Source of the DNA: an uncultured bacterium
GTDB lineage: Bacteria > Planctomycetota > UBA1135 > GCA-002686595
Assembly: GCA_937905825.1 (NCBI GenBank)
Contig: CALCXM010000154.1
Span: 34,992 to 98,991 of the forward strand
Direction: 5' to 3'
Length of the DNA stretch: 64,000 nt
The stretch's first letter is position 1, and each line of letters starts with the position of its first letter. The translations under genes were made by a program, and so were the position numbers. Under the pieces are notes generated by a model. The model did not search any database. It was not told the DNA's origin and saw only the letters and a program-made list of their open reading frames with translations. This document shows, in pieces, positions 8,615 through 17,069 of this stretch.

Positions 8615-9993
8615 GCCAGAACCTCCTCGTCGCGCACAAGGGACGGACTGGAGGTCTTCTGGGCTAGCAATTCATCGAGGGCGCGGCGGGCCACTCGCAT
8701 GAGGATTTGGCGCACTTCCTCGTCCGAAGAGCAAGCTCGATCTAGGTGGCTGAAGTTGCCGTGGGCGGCCACGCTTTCCAGCCTGCCGCGGGCAACAGTC
8801 ACGAGTCGCGCACAGGCTTCTTCGCCCTCTTCCAAGTCGAGCAGTCGGCGGGCCATCAACCCGGCCGGGTCCTTCTGCTGCGCGAGGCTCTGCAAGTCGA
8901 TGGGCAAGCGCGATTCGTCCGTGACCTTGTCGACGAAGTAGTAAACCTCAGCGGGGAAGAGTTCCAACTCCTCCGCTTGCTGAATCGCGAGGCGGATCAG
9001 TTCCGATGGTGCAGGACAAGTTCCGACCAAGCGCAAACGCACTCCGACAACCCGCGTGCCGTCCATTTGTGATTCGAGTTCTTCCCCGAGGCTTTGCAGG
9101 GCTTGCCCCATCGCGGAACCAATGGACTCGGCATCGGCGCAGCGTTCCACGTTGACGTCGCGCGCTTCCCAACGAATCGGACTCAAGGGCAGCTGCTCCA
9201 ACTCCCAAGTGCCCGCGCCTAACTTCGCGAGCCAAGGCCCGTGAGGTCCGCACTCGCCCGCGTCGAGGCCCACCAAGCTGCCGAGATAACCAACGGGACG
9301 ACCACTGGTTTGAATGCTGGGTACATGCACATGGCCCAGAAACCAGGCGGAGATCTCGAGGGCGCGATTGCTTAAGGATGCGCGCGTGACTGGCGCGTAG
9401 CGGCTGCCCGCGCCGGCGTCCAGGTCGCAATGCAAGAGCCCGACCGTGCAAAGATCGTCCGGTGCGTCGTCTTCGTAGCGTCCCGCCGTCATGGCAGCGG
9501 GCATGGCGTCGAGCGGGTTGCTTTCCACGTGCTTGCGCGGGAAGGACCAACCGATCACACGCACGAGGGCCGTCCCCTCCCGTCGCACAACGAAGCTACT
9601 CCAGGTCCCGCCGGGCCCCAGCAGGTGAACGTTGTCGAGCTCCTGGGCCAAGCGCGGCAGGGCCTCCACGTCGTGATTGCCAGCGACGCAAATGACGTCG
9701 ATGTCATGGCGTTTCAGACGCTGCACGCCTTCCAGCAACGCGCCGTAGGCTTCCATGAAGTGATTCTTCGAGTCGACCACATCTCCCGCCAAGAGCACCG
9801 CGTCGACCTTCGCCGCAATCGCGCGATCGACCGTCGTGCGCCAGGCAGCTCTGGGCTCCAGGGCGCTTGGCGAGATCCCGTGCATGCCCTCCAAGCGCTG
9901 AGGCAAGCGGCTTGGCCGCCTGCCCAGATGCATGTCACCGACGCAAAGAAGTCTGGCTTGCACGAGGGGATTCACTCCGGGAGTTGGGGGCAC
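8611..9993 (-). CDS. SbcD/YhaO-like metallophosphoesterase (DNA exonuclease)
   Basis: Up to 460 residues, with all five motifs of the calcineurin-like Mre11/SbcD family: GDMHLG (D20, H22), GDVVD (D71), GNHDVE (N106, H107), LLHCD (H188) and GHVH (221-223). It should be a manganese-dependent nuclease working with the overlapping SbcC/YhaN-like ATPase downstream. The upstream start is a GTG at 9993, 21 bp after pepN; a second GTG at 9975 is also possible because the domain begins only at about residue 13. Neither has a clear Shine-Dalgarno site. The C-terminal 200 residues are the capping region typical of YhaO rather than full SbcD. Confidence 0.88.
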   Translation of the reverse strand: MPPTPGVNPLVQARLLCVGDMHLGRRPSRLPQRLEGMHGISPSALEPRAAWRTTVDRAIAAKVDAVLLAGDVVDSKNHFMEAYGALLEGVQRLKRHDIDVICVAGNHDVEALPRLAQELDNVHLLGPGGTWSSFVVRREGTALVRVIGWSFPRKHVESNPLDAMPAAMTAGRYEDDAPDDLCTVGLLHCDLDAGAGSRYAPVTRASLSNRALEISAWFLGHVHVPSIQTSGRPVGYLGSLVGLDAGECGPHGPWLAKLGAGTWELEQLPLSPIRWEARDVNVERCADAESIGSAMGQALQSLGEELESQMDGTRVVGVRLRLVGTCPAPSELIRLAIQQAEELELFPAEVYYFVDKVTDESRLPIDLQSLAQQKDPAGLMARRLLDLEEGEEACARLVTVARGRLESVAAHGNFSHLDRACSSDEEVRQILMRVARRALDELLAQKTSSPSLVRDEEVLA

Positions 9994-10014
9994 GGCGGCG
10001 TGCCCCGGAGGCGA

Positions 10015-12678
10015 CTAGTTGACGGACTTGGAGACCTTCTCGTACACGTCCTTGGAAAGACCCTTCACCGCCAGGATCTTGCCAAGCTCCTCTTTCAGGA
10101 TGGCTTGACGTCCCTTGCCCAGACGGCGCCAGGCGAGCAGAGGATCCACAAGACGTGAAGCGATTTGAGGGTTGATGCTATCCATGGCGATCACTTGAGT
10201 CGCGAGGAAGCGATAGCCCGATCCGTCTTCCGCGTGGAACGCACTCGGGTTGCCCATGGCGAAGGCGCCTACCAGGGACCGCGCGCGGTTCGGGTTCCTG
10301 AGGGTGAAGTCCGGGTGATCGCAAAGAGCCTTCACGCGATCGAGCACGTCCTCCAATCCGCAGGTGGCCTGCACCGTGAACCACTTGTTGAGCACTAGCG
10401 GGTCGTCCTTCCACTTGGTGTAGAAACTGGCGAGGGCCTCTTCGCGCTCAGGGCCTTGCATGTCAGCCAAACAAGAGAGAGCCGCGAAGGAATCCGTCAT
10501 GCTGTTGGCGCCCTTGTAGCGAGTCACGCAGAGGTCCTTGATCTCTTCCTCTTCCAAGGTCGCCAAGTAGCTCAGGCAGATGTTCGACAGATCGCGCCGC
10601 CCGACCGCCATGCCGTTGAACTCGTAGGCACCGGGGGTTTGATTGGAGTCGATCGCAGTCAGTAGGTCATCCTCGAAGGCCTTGGCGATTTGCTTGCGTG
10701 CTGCATCGCGCACCGCGTGGACGGCCACTGGGTCGGACACGTCCATGCGATCGGCCAACCAGTTTTCACCTGGCAGGCTGAGAGCCATGGCTTTCAGGGA
10801 GCGATCGAGGGTGGGGTCCTTGAGGGTCGCGCCGATGGCGTCGACGAAGGCTTGGGGCAACTCCCAGGACTCGCCAGCTTGATGCTTGGCGACGCCTTCC
10901 AGCAGCAATTGTGTTCCGTACTGCTGCCCGGCGTCCCAACGGTTGAAGCAGTCCTCGTCGTTCGCCATAAGGAAGGTGTACTCCTGGGCAGTGCGTTCGT
11001 GCTCGACCACCATGGGCGCCGAGAAGTTGCGCAAGACGGAAACGATGGGCTTGCCCTTCAATCCGATGAAGGTGAATGTCTGCTCTTCTTCCGTCAGCTC
11101 GAGCACGCGGTTCGTGCCTCCAGCAGCGGCTTCGCCTTCGAGCTGCAAAGCGATCGGGTCACCGCTCTGCGCCAAGAGCCCAACGCCAACGGGCACGTGG
11201 AAGGGCTGCTTTTCCGAAGCCGGCATGTCGGGGGTCCCGGGGCAGGACTGGCGCAGGGTCAAGCGGAAGGTGCCCGCAGCAGCGTCGTAAGACTCGCTCA
11301 CGTGCAGGCGGGGTGTTCCCCCTTGCAAGTACCAGCGCTCGAACTGATCCAAGTTGCGACCGTTGGCGTCCGCCATCGCGGCGCGGAAGTCGTCGCAGGT
11401 CACGGCCTGACCATCGTGCCGTTCAAAGTACAAATCCATGCCCTTACGGAAGCCCTCGGCCCCCAGCAAGGTGTGGTACATGCCGATGATCTCCGCGCCC
11501 TTCTCGTACACCGTCGCGGTGTAGAAGTTGTTCATCTCGATGTAAGCCTCGGGACGAATCGGATGGGACATAGGCCCCGCGTCCTCGGCGAACTGGCGAC
11601 CGCGCAAGCCGCGCACGTTGCCGATGCGTTCGACGGCACGCGAGTTCATGTCCGAGGAGAACTCCTGGTCGCGAAACACAGTCAGCCCTTCCTTCAAGGT
11701 GAGTTGGAACCAGTCGCGGCAGGTGACGCGGTTGCCGGTCCAGTTGTGGAAGTACTCGTGAGCGATGACCGCTTCAATCGAGCTGTAGTTGTCGTCCGTG
11801 GCCGTTTCGGGGTTGGCCAGCACACAGCTCGAGTTGAACACGTTGAGCCCCTTGTTCTCCATGGCGCCCATGTTGAAGTCATCCACGGCGACGATCATGA
11901 ACTGATCGAGGTCGTACTCCAGTCCGAAGACTTCCTCGTCCCACTTCATGGACTTCTTGAGGGAGTCCATGGCGTGTTGTGTCTTCTCGGCGTTCTGTGG
12001 CTCCACGTAGATCTCGAGGGCCACGTCCCGACCGGACATGGTGCGGAAGCTATCCGCGTGGCAACTGAGGGTGCCAGCGACCAGGGCGAACAGGTAGCTC
12101 GGCTTCTTGAATGGATCTTCCCAACGGGCCCAGTGACGTCCGCCGTCCAGCTCGCCGCTGCCGACGCGGTTGCCATTCGAAAGCATGACGGGGTTCTCGG
12201 CCTTGTCGCCTTCCATGTACGTGGTGAACTTGGCCATCACGTCTGGGCGGTCCAAGTACCAGGTGATGCGGCGGAAGCCCTCGGCCTCGCACTGGGTGCA
12301 GTAGTTGGCGCCCGTCTTGTAGAGACCGGACAGGGCCGTGTTGCCGCGCGGGTTGATCAGCACCTCGGTCGTCAACTTGAAGGAGTCCGGCAAGCAACTG
12401 AGGGTCAACGTCTCGTCGGTAACCGTGTAGGCATCGAGGGCCTGCAGCTTGCCATCGATCGAGAGCGAACGGTGCGATAGCTCCTCGCCGTCCAAGACCA
12501 GATCCGCGTTCTTCGCTTTGGATGCCGGGTTGCGCTGAATCGACATCGTGGCTCGCACCAGGGTCTCTTCGCTCTCGAGGAAGAACTCGAGGTCGATCGT
12601 TTCGATCAGAAACGGGGTGGGCTCGTAGTCCTTGCGATAGTTGACCTGGGGGGCGGTCGGTGCGCTCGTGGTGCTCAT
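10015..12678 (-). CDS. pepN: Aminopeptidase N (M1 family metallopeptidase)
   Basis: An 887-residue protein of the length and order of the E. coli PepN subfamily. It removes N-terminal residues from peptides in the cytoplasm. Visible are the substrate-binding GAMEN motif (271-275), the zinc site HEYFH (307-311) with the third ligand E330 exactly 18 residues on, and a large helical C-terminal domain. There is no signal peptide. The ATG at 12678 is the natural start. It is the first gene of a close minus-strand run: the nuclease start follows 21 bp after its stop. Confidence 0.97.
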   Translation of the reverse strand: MSTTSAPTAPQVNYRKDYEPTPFLIETIDLEFFLESEETLVRATMSIQRNPASKAKNADLVLDGEELSHRSLSIDGKLQALDAYTVTDETLTLSCLPDSFKLTTEVLINPRGNTALSGLYKTGANYCTQCEAEGFRRITWYLDRPDVMAKFTTYMEGDKAENPVMLSNGNRVGSGELDGGRHWARWEDPFKKPSYLFALVAGTLSCHADSFRTMSGRDVALEIYVEPQNAEKTQHAMDSLKKSMKWDEEVFGLEYDLDQFMIVAVDDFNMGAMENKGLNVFNSSCVLANPETATDDNYSSIEAVIAHEYFHNWTGNRVTCRDWFQLTLKEGLTVFRDQEFSSDMNSRAVERIGNVRGLRGRQFAEDAGPMSHPIRPEAYIEMNNFYTATVYEKGAEIIGMYHTLLGAEGFRKGMDLYFERHDGQAVTCDDFRAAMADANGRNLDQFERWYLQGGTPRLHVSESYDAAAGTFRLTLRQSCPGTPDMPASEKQPFHVPVGVGLLAQSGDPIALQLEGEAAAGGTNRVLELTEEEQTFTFIGLKGKPIVSVLRNFSAPMVVEHERTAQEYTFLMANDEDCFNRWDAGQQYGTQLLLEGVAKHQAGESWELPQAFVDAIGATLKDPTLDRSLKAMALSLPGENWLADRMDVSDPVAVHAVRDAARKQIAKAFEDDLLTAIDSNQTPGAYEFNGMAVGRRDLSNICLSYLATLEEEEIKDLCVTRYKGANSMTDSFAALSCLADMQGPEREEALASFYTKWKDDPLVLNKWFTVQATCGLEDVLDRVKALCDHPDFTLRNPNRARSLVGAFAMGNPSAFHAEDGSGYRFLATQVIAMDSINPQIASRLVDPLLAWRRLGKGRQAILKEELGKILAVKGLSKDVYEKVSKSVN

Positions 12679-12783
12679 TCGATGATTGGCCGATTCGAGG
12701 CCGTTGCGTTTCGGGTCCGTAGCGGTCCGGCGGGCTGGATTGGCCGGAAAGCATAGCTTATGCGCTACGGGAGCACCCCTGGG

Positions 12784-13065
12784 TCAGGACCTCAAATTCC
12801 CATTGATCCCGTACAGCCAGGTCAGAAGCTCCGCCACCACCGAGTACAGGTCTTCCGGGATTTCTGCCCCCATCGGGCATCCCGAGAGCAATTCGAGCAG
12901 ATCCTCGTCCGCCGTGATCGGCACGCCATTGGCAGCTGCCGTGGCCACGATCTTCTGCGCCACCTCGCCGACGCCCTTGGCCACCACGCGCGGGGCGCTG
13001 GCGGTACGGTCCTCGTACTGCAGAGCCACGGCCTTCTGACGGGGTGCTTTGTTGGAGTCGCTCAT
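12784..13065 (-). CDS. FlhB C-terminal-domain-like protein (YlqH-type, orphan)
   Basis: A 93-residue stand-alone protein matching the cytoplasmic C-terminal domain of the flagellar export switch FlhB. It has a KAVALQYED opening, APRVVAKG, ITADEDLLELL and the closing EIPEDLYSVVAELLTWLY pattern. The membrane domain and the NPTH autocleavage site of FlhB are absent. The frame is open 16 codons further, but the ATG at 13065 carries TGAGGG just upstream and lies 8 bp after the stop of the FliK-like gene. Bacillus subtilis has the same arrangement in ylqG-ylqH. No other flagellar gene is nearby. The role may be in substrate switching of an export apparatus encoded elsewhere, or something unrelated. 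Confidence 0.85.
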   Translation of the reverse strand: MSDSNKAPRQKAVALQYEDRTASAPRVVAKGVGEVAQKIVATAAANGVPITADEDLLELLSGCPMGAEIPEDLYSVVAELLTWLYGINGNLRS

Positions 13066-13073
13066 CTTTGCCC

Positions 13074-14522
13074 TCAGCCGGAAAGATCCATCAGGTGGTG
13101 TTCTTGCAACCAACGCACATCCCGCGTGAGGGCGTCGTGGGCTAGCTCTTCTTTGGTGCCCAGAACCACTGCAACGCGCACTCGACGTCCGCCGGTAGAG
13201 AGTCGATCCACTAGCTCCGAAGCCTCTCCTTGAAGGCGATCGGCGACCTTTTGGTCCTGAACAAGGAGTCGCATGGCGACCAAGTCCGCGCGCACACCGA
13301 TCTCGCCCCGCAGGGGTCCGATGCCGGTGAAATCCACGGAGATCGTGATGCGGTGCATGTCTTCGCCCGGGCCCTTGGAGGCGCGCTCATGCTCGTCGGG
13401 CTCTGTGTAGAAGAGGTGTGCGGTCGCCCAATGGTCGCCATCGGGAACGGGAACGGACAGATGCCAGCCCTCATGAAATTCACGTCGGGCGAGGTTCAGC
13501 AACTGCTCCGACTCAATGCCTGCGAGGGCCTTCGTCAGGGCTTCGTGGGAGGGCCCCTCGGGAATCTTGCTCAGCGCGGTCAACAACTGAGCCTTTAGAT
13601 TGCCGACCAAAGCATCGGGCTCCTTGCTCGCCAACAAGGTGGCCAGCAAGTTCCTGTTGAGCGGCTGCTTGCCCTTCTCCCCGAGCAGTTTGGTGAGCAG
13701 GTCTTCGAGTCCCGCCATGGCGCTTTTCCGCTGGGCGCCGCTAGTTTCCGCGGCGACCGCAGCCCCCATGCGCGCTCGGATCTCCGCACTCAGGCGCACG
13801 AGCCGGGTGTCTAAATCATCCCCAAGGCTTTTGGGATCGATGCCAGCCAGGGCATTCAAGAGTCGCTTTCCGAGGCTCTCCATCTGAGCCGCCGTGAGTT
13901 GCAGCCCGGCGCCGCTCCACATCTCTTTCAGACCACCGAGGATCTGCTTGGCCATGTTGCCCAGGGCCAGCTTGAGCTGGACGGCGTTTTTGCCCCCGTC
14001 GCTTTCCGCGAGTAGAAGCGCCTCGAAGTCCATGCCCGAACGCGCGAGCAGGGCGCGCAAGTCGGCCGCGTTCGCGCCGGGAAGAAAGACGTGGTCACCG
14101 AGCTTCTCGAAGAGCTCCTTCACCGCTTTCGGCTGGCCGTCAGAGTCCATGGCGGCTCTCAGTTTGCTTGCCAGATCCCCGAGCAGTCGCCCCACGGGCC
14201 GATCCTCTCCGAGCACCTGCTTGAGGGCCTTCACCAGGCGCAATTCGCCCTTGGCGCGGTCCCCGAGCACCCGTAGAACGGGTCCGTCTTCCGTGAGCTC
14301 GACCCGGGCCAAAAAGCGATCCCCGGGGGACAAATCCACCGCCGAATCTGCGGGCACCCGATGGCGACCAACGCCGATCAGGATGCTCTTGCCATCCATG
14401 GTCTGCAGGACTTCCCCGGCGACCATGCGGCCCTCTCGCAACACCGAGCTCAGGTCTGCCGAGAGGGCGAGGACCGGCTTCACGCTGCCGATGATGCCTG
14501 CTTGGCTGGCTAGAGGGTCCAT
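13074..14522 (-). CDS. FliK-like (hook-length control C-terminal domain) protein
   Basis: A 482-residue protein. Residues 1-330 are low-complexity and helical, rich in Ala, Lys, Leu and Gly. The C-terminal part (from about 340) looks like the Flg_hook/FliK C-domain: an extended strand around WHLSVPVPDGDHWATA, then HRITISVDFTGIGPLRGEIGV, a second strand around DLVAMRLLVQDQ and a helix ending in RLSTGGRRVRVAV. The open frame reaches a TTG at 14615, but the ATG at 14522 is the more natural start; there is no strong ribosome site for either. Paired by an 8-bp gap with the FlhB-C-like gene downstream, it matches the ylqG-ylqH pair of Bacillus. The family call rests on pattern and context, so it is moderate. 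Confidence 0.68.
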   Translation of the reverse strand: MDPLASQAGIIGSVKPVLALSADLSSVLREGRMVAGEVLQTMDGKSILIGVGRHRVPADSAVDLSPGDRFLARVELTEDGPVLRVLGDRAKGELRLVKALKQVLGEDRPVGRLLGDLASKLRAAMDSDGQPKAVKELFEKLGDHVFLPGANAADLRALLARSGMDFEALLLAESDGGKNAVQLKLALGNMAKQILGGLKEMWSGAGLQLTAAQMESLGKRLLNALAGIDPKSLGDDLDTRLVRLSAEIRARMGAAVAAETSGAQRKSAMAGLEDLLTKLLGEKGKQPLNRNLLATLLASKEPDALVGNLKAQLLTALSKIPEGPSHEALTKALAGIESEQLLNLARREFHEGWHLSVPVPDGDHWATAHLFYTEPDEHERASKGPGEDMHRITISVDFTGIGPLRGEIGVRADLVAMRLLVQDQKVADRLQGEASELVDRLSTGGRRVRVAVVLGTKEELAHDALTRDVRWLQEHHLMDLSG

Positions 14523-14841
14523 TCGTGGGGTGTTGATTCCCGGCTTAGGTCGGTCGAAAAAAATGGACGCCGCGAGGGAGCCAAGGCGGAGTTGCGCGCC
14601 CTGGGAAGCGCGCAAGCTCCGGTTTTGAGAGAGGTTGGAGCGATGCTCTGGGCATTGAGCGTCACGCCTCGGCTCACCTCGCTACGTCGGGTGGGTTGTC
14701 GGATGGGAGTTTCGGCGCATGAGCCCCCGACTCCATTTTTTCGGGATCATGACCCGACCACCCGCGGCGCCCTCGCTCGGCCCCGCCCCAGGAGCCGCTA
14801 TACTCTGGCTCTACTAGCCCCCCCCAACGGACCCCATACCT
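14523..14841. other. Divergent intergenic region
   Basis: 319 bp between the divergent FliK-like gene and the selenoprotein gene. A TATACT hexamer at 14799-14804 is a plausible -10 box, with no good -35 match at the usual distance, about 37 bp before the selenoprotein ATG. A partial palindrome TCGGG...CCCGA lies near 14738-14754. I see no coding region. Confidence 0.4.
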
Positions 14842-15975
14842 ATGCCTACTCGATCCTGGATCCCCATTGGCCTATTGCTGCTAGTCAGCGCGAGCCCGCC
14901 GGTCGCTCCCGCCCTAGCCGCTCCGCCGCCCCCGGCGCTTGCAACCCTCGACACCCCCGAAGAGGAATGCGACGCGCTGATCGAAGAACTTGATGAAGCG
15001 AATCAGCAGTGGGTCGACAAGTACCACGCTGCCGTGACGGAAGCCAAAGAGGCCGGAACGGACATCCCGGCATTCAGCTGGAACAACCCTTCAATTGGCA
15101 GCTTCGTCAAGAGGTTCCAAGCGTTCGCCGACAAGTACGCCGGCAGCGACGGCGCCATCCCCTTCTTGGCTTGGATCGCAGTGGAAGGAGGCCGCTCCGA
15201 CGTGAAGCTCGCCAAGGCTGCGGTGGAAGCCCTCTGCACCGTGCACGCTTCGAGCGAGGCCCTCGCCGATCACGCCGAAAGCATCGGTGAGTGGATCTGG
15301 ATCGTCGGCAGGGAACGTGGAGCCCAACTGCTAAAACAGCTAGAGAAGACCAGCCCGGTTCCTGCGGTCGCCGGATGGGCAGCCGACTACCGTTTGGAGC
15401 CCGGTCTCGATGGGGCCGTCAGCGGAACCGAGGCCTTCACCAAGCTAAAGGCGGAACTGCTCGCCGTTGGTGAGACCTCCAAGGACGAGCAGCTCATCGC
15501 CCTGATCACGAAGCAGCTACGCATCCTTGAAGTCTTCGCCCTCGGCGCCGTCGCACCGGACATCCAAGGCATCGACTTGGACGGCGCGGCCTTCGCTCTT
15601 TCCGACTACAAGGGCAAGGTCATCTTCCTGGACTTCTGGGGCGATTGGTGAGGCCCCTGCCGGGACCTCTACCCCCACGAGCGGTCGCTCGTGGAAGAAT
15701 TGAAGGATGAGCCGTTCGCATTGATCGGCGTGAACTCGGACCGCAGCGTTGAAGTCGCCAAGGCGGCCATCGAAAAGAACGGCCTGAACTGGCGCAGCTT
15801 CCAAAACAGCGTGGAAGGCAAGAGCGAGATCTCCGCCGATTGGTGCATCGAAGCCTGGCCCACGATCCTCGTCCTCGACAAGGAGATGAAGATTCGCTAC
15901 CGCGGCCACGGCGGCGAAGAAGCCACCGTCGTCGCACGCGAGTTGTTGGCGAGCATGAAGAGCTCGGGCGAGTAG
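14842..15975 (+). CDS. Secreted TlpA/thioredoxin-like selenoprotein (UGPC active site, TGA read as selenocysteine)
   Basis: Read through one in-frame TGA, this gives a 377-residue protein. Residues 1-27 are a signal peptide ending ALA; 40-240 are a helical domain; from about 240 comes a TlpA/AhpC-type fold (APDIQGIDLDGAAF, FLDFWGDW). The TGA at 15649-15651 is residue 270 and falls exactly where the first catalytic Cys of WCGPC should be: W269-U270-G-P-C273-R. After it, family sequence continues in frame to a TAG at 15973 (YPHERSLVEEL, FALIGVNSDR, WCIEAWPTILVLD with the cis-Pro). A stem-loop with GGUC loop at 15675-15694 fits a bacterial SECIS. Its likely role is a periplasmic thiol-disulfide oxidoreductase or peroxide reductase. 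A Cys-to-stop mutation is the alternative, but intact downstream coding and the hairpin argue against it. Confidence 0.88.
15675..15694 (+). promoter_or_regulatory. Candidate bacterial SECIS element
   Basis: A perfect 8-bp stem (CCACGAGC with GCTCGTGG) closes the tetraloop GGTC. The loop begins 32 nt after the TGA of the selenocysteine codon, inside the spacing known for bacterial SECIS elements. GGUC is also the core of the apical loop of the E. coli fdhF SECIS bound by SelB. It lies inside the coding sequence over residues Pro-His-Glu-Arg-Ser-Leu-Val. SelB binding is inferred. Confidence 0.8.
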
Positions 15976-16025
15976 TCCTGCGCGATTGGGTCTCGCTCTG
16001 CGTAGCGAGGCTATCTATTTCAAGC

Positions 16026-16060
16026 GGCTGGGTCCCTCGGGGCCCAGCCACTTTCCTGTT
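16026..16060 (+). terminator. Probable terminator of the selenoprotein gene
   Basis: GGCTGGG pairs with CCCAGCC around a further three-pair stem and a CTCG loop, about 50 bp after the stop at 15975. The following tract ACTTTCCTGTT is T-rich but broken, so the terminator is weaker than the one on the other strand. Confidence 0.6.
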
Positions 16061-16216
16061 GGGCCCAGTTCGCCGGAGTGCTTGTCCAGAGTTGGAGCGC
16101 ATGCCTCCTCAGTCCAGCGCTGCGCACGATCTTCGGAGACCCTCCCAGGCCAGTCCGGGGACCGGTCTAGGGACTTAGGTGCCTGGGCCAGGTCAGCCCG
16201 GCGTGTGCCTCACTAC

Positions 16217-16255
16217 AAAAAACAGGCGCCGTCCTTTGCGAGGGACGGCGCCTGT
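16217..16255 (-). terminator. Rho-independent terminator of the secreted protein gene
   Basis: A perfect 13-bp stem (ACAGGCGCCGTCC with GGACGGCGCCTGT) and 8-nt loop are followed on the minus strand by a run of six T, which overlaps the stem by one base. It lies about 60 bp past the stop of the gene at 16317-17048. Confidence 0.93.
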
Positions 16256-16316
16256 TGATGGTTGCGGGTCACCCGAGTGATCGGGGGAACGCTTTCCTTT
16301 GCTTGGGTTCTCTGAC

Positions 16317-17048
16317 CTACAGACCGAGGGGCTGGCCCTGGGTGATGGAGAGAACTCCGCCGATGGAGCGAATGTCGATCTGGTCACGGCCCAGCAGGCG
16401 GCTTGAGGTCAGGATGTGGATGCCCTCGTCGAGGTAGCCAGCTGCGGCGAAAGCGCCCAGGTTCAAGGCCACGTTCGCGTCGGCGGGCGCCATCGTCTCG
16501 ACCAGGAGTTGGTCCTCCGTCATCGCCAAGGTGTAAGTGCTGCCGGTCGGGTTGGTGGGGTTCATGCCCATCGACACACCAGGGTTGCTCATCAGGCCGG
16601 CGTCGAGGGTCACCTCGACTTCGCCCATGAACGTGACCTCGATGATGTCATCGGGATGCGGGCCATCAAAGTCAGCGCCTCCACCGTGGGAGATCACTTC
16701 GACCGACGCGTAACCCGAGCCCTGGGAACCAATCACTGCCCCCATCGTCTCTGCGCGGGGTCCGGTGACGTAGAAGCCAGGAGCCGTGATCGGCGGCGGG
16801 GGTCCGTCGCCCTCGTCCTCTCGGGTGGGAAGGGTTCCGATGAACTCGTCGTCAGCGGCGAATCCTCCTGATCCCCCGCCTCCTTCGTCTCCGGTGGGAC
16901 CGCCGTTTCCAGAAACGCGATTCTCGACCTCAGCAAGGCCTGTGCTGCTAGTGGTCACTGCAGCAAAGAGACCCAAGAGGAGAGCGCCTGCTGTGGCGAG
17001 ACCCAATGGGCCTGCCTTGCTCTGTCTTTTGTCTGTCGTGAAATTCAT
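16317..17048 (-). CDS. Hypothetical secreted Gly-rich protein
   Basis: A 243-residue protein with an N-terminal export signal (basic start, then GLATAGALLLGLFAAVTTSSTGLA). A Gly/Asp/Glu-rich linker follows, with runs of Gly and Pro around residues 48-90. The C-terminal part is beta-rich and Asp/Gly/Met rich (FMGEVEVTLDAGLMSNPGVSMGMNPT), without a recognised domain. ATG at 17048. It is the last gene of a minus-strand group starting with the ECF sigma factor, 21 bp after the anti-sigma/TPR gene, so it may be a target or member of that regulon (inference from position only). It ends at a strong terminator. Confidence 0.72.
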   Translation of the reverse strand: MNFTTDKRQSKAGPLGLATAGALLLGLFAAVTTSSTGLAEVENRVSGNGGPTGDEGGGGSGGFAADDEFIGTLPTREDEGDGPPPPITAPGFYVTGPRAETMGAVIGSQGSGYASVEVISHGGGADFDGPHPDDIIEVTFMGEVEVTLDAGLMSNPGVSMGMNPTNPTGSTYTLAMTEDQLLVETMAPADANVALNLGAFAAAGYLDEGIHILTSSRLLGRDQIDIRSIGGVLSITQGQPLGL

Positions 17049-17069
17049 GAGTGTTATTGTCCTGATAGA

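Larger units (their letters stand above)
15976..16316. other. Convergent intergenic region with two terminators
   Basis: 341 bp between two convergent genes. It holds the plus-strand hairpin at 16026-16049 after the selenoprotein and the strong minus-strand terminator at 16217-16255. I see no gene between them. Confidence 0.6.

Noticed and set aside
15649..15651. TGA as a nonsense mutation or pseudogene.
   Set aside because: The position is exactly the redox Cys, the rest of the gene is intact, and a SECIS-like hairpin follows; still not fully excluded without the Sec machinery.
15691..15975. A separate 94-residue protein starting at GTG 15691, downstream of the thioredoxin-like gene.
   Set aside because: It is in frame with the upstream gene across the TGA and is the second half of one TlpA-like fold; it lacks its own ribosome site.
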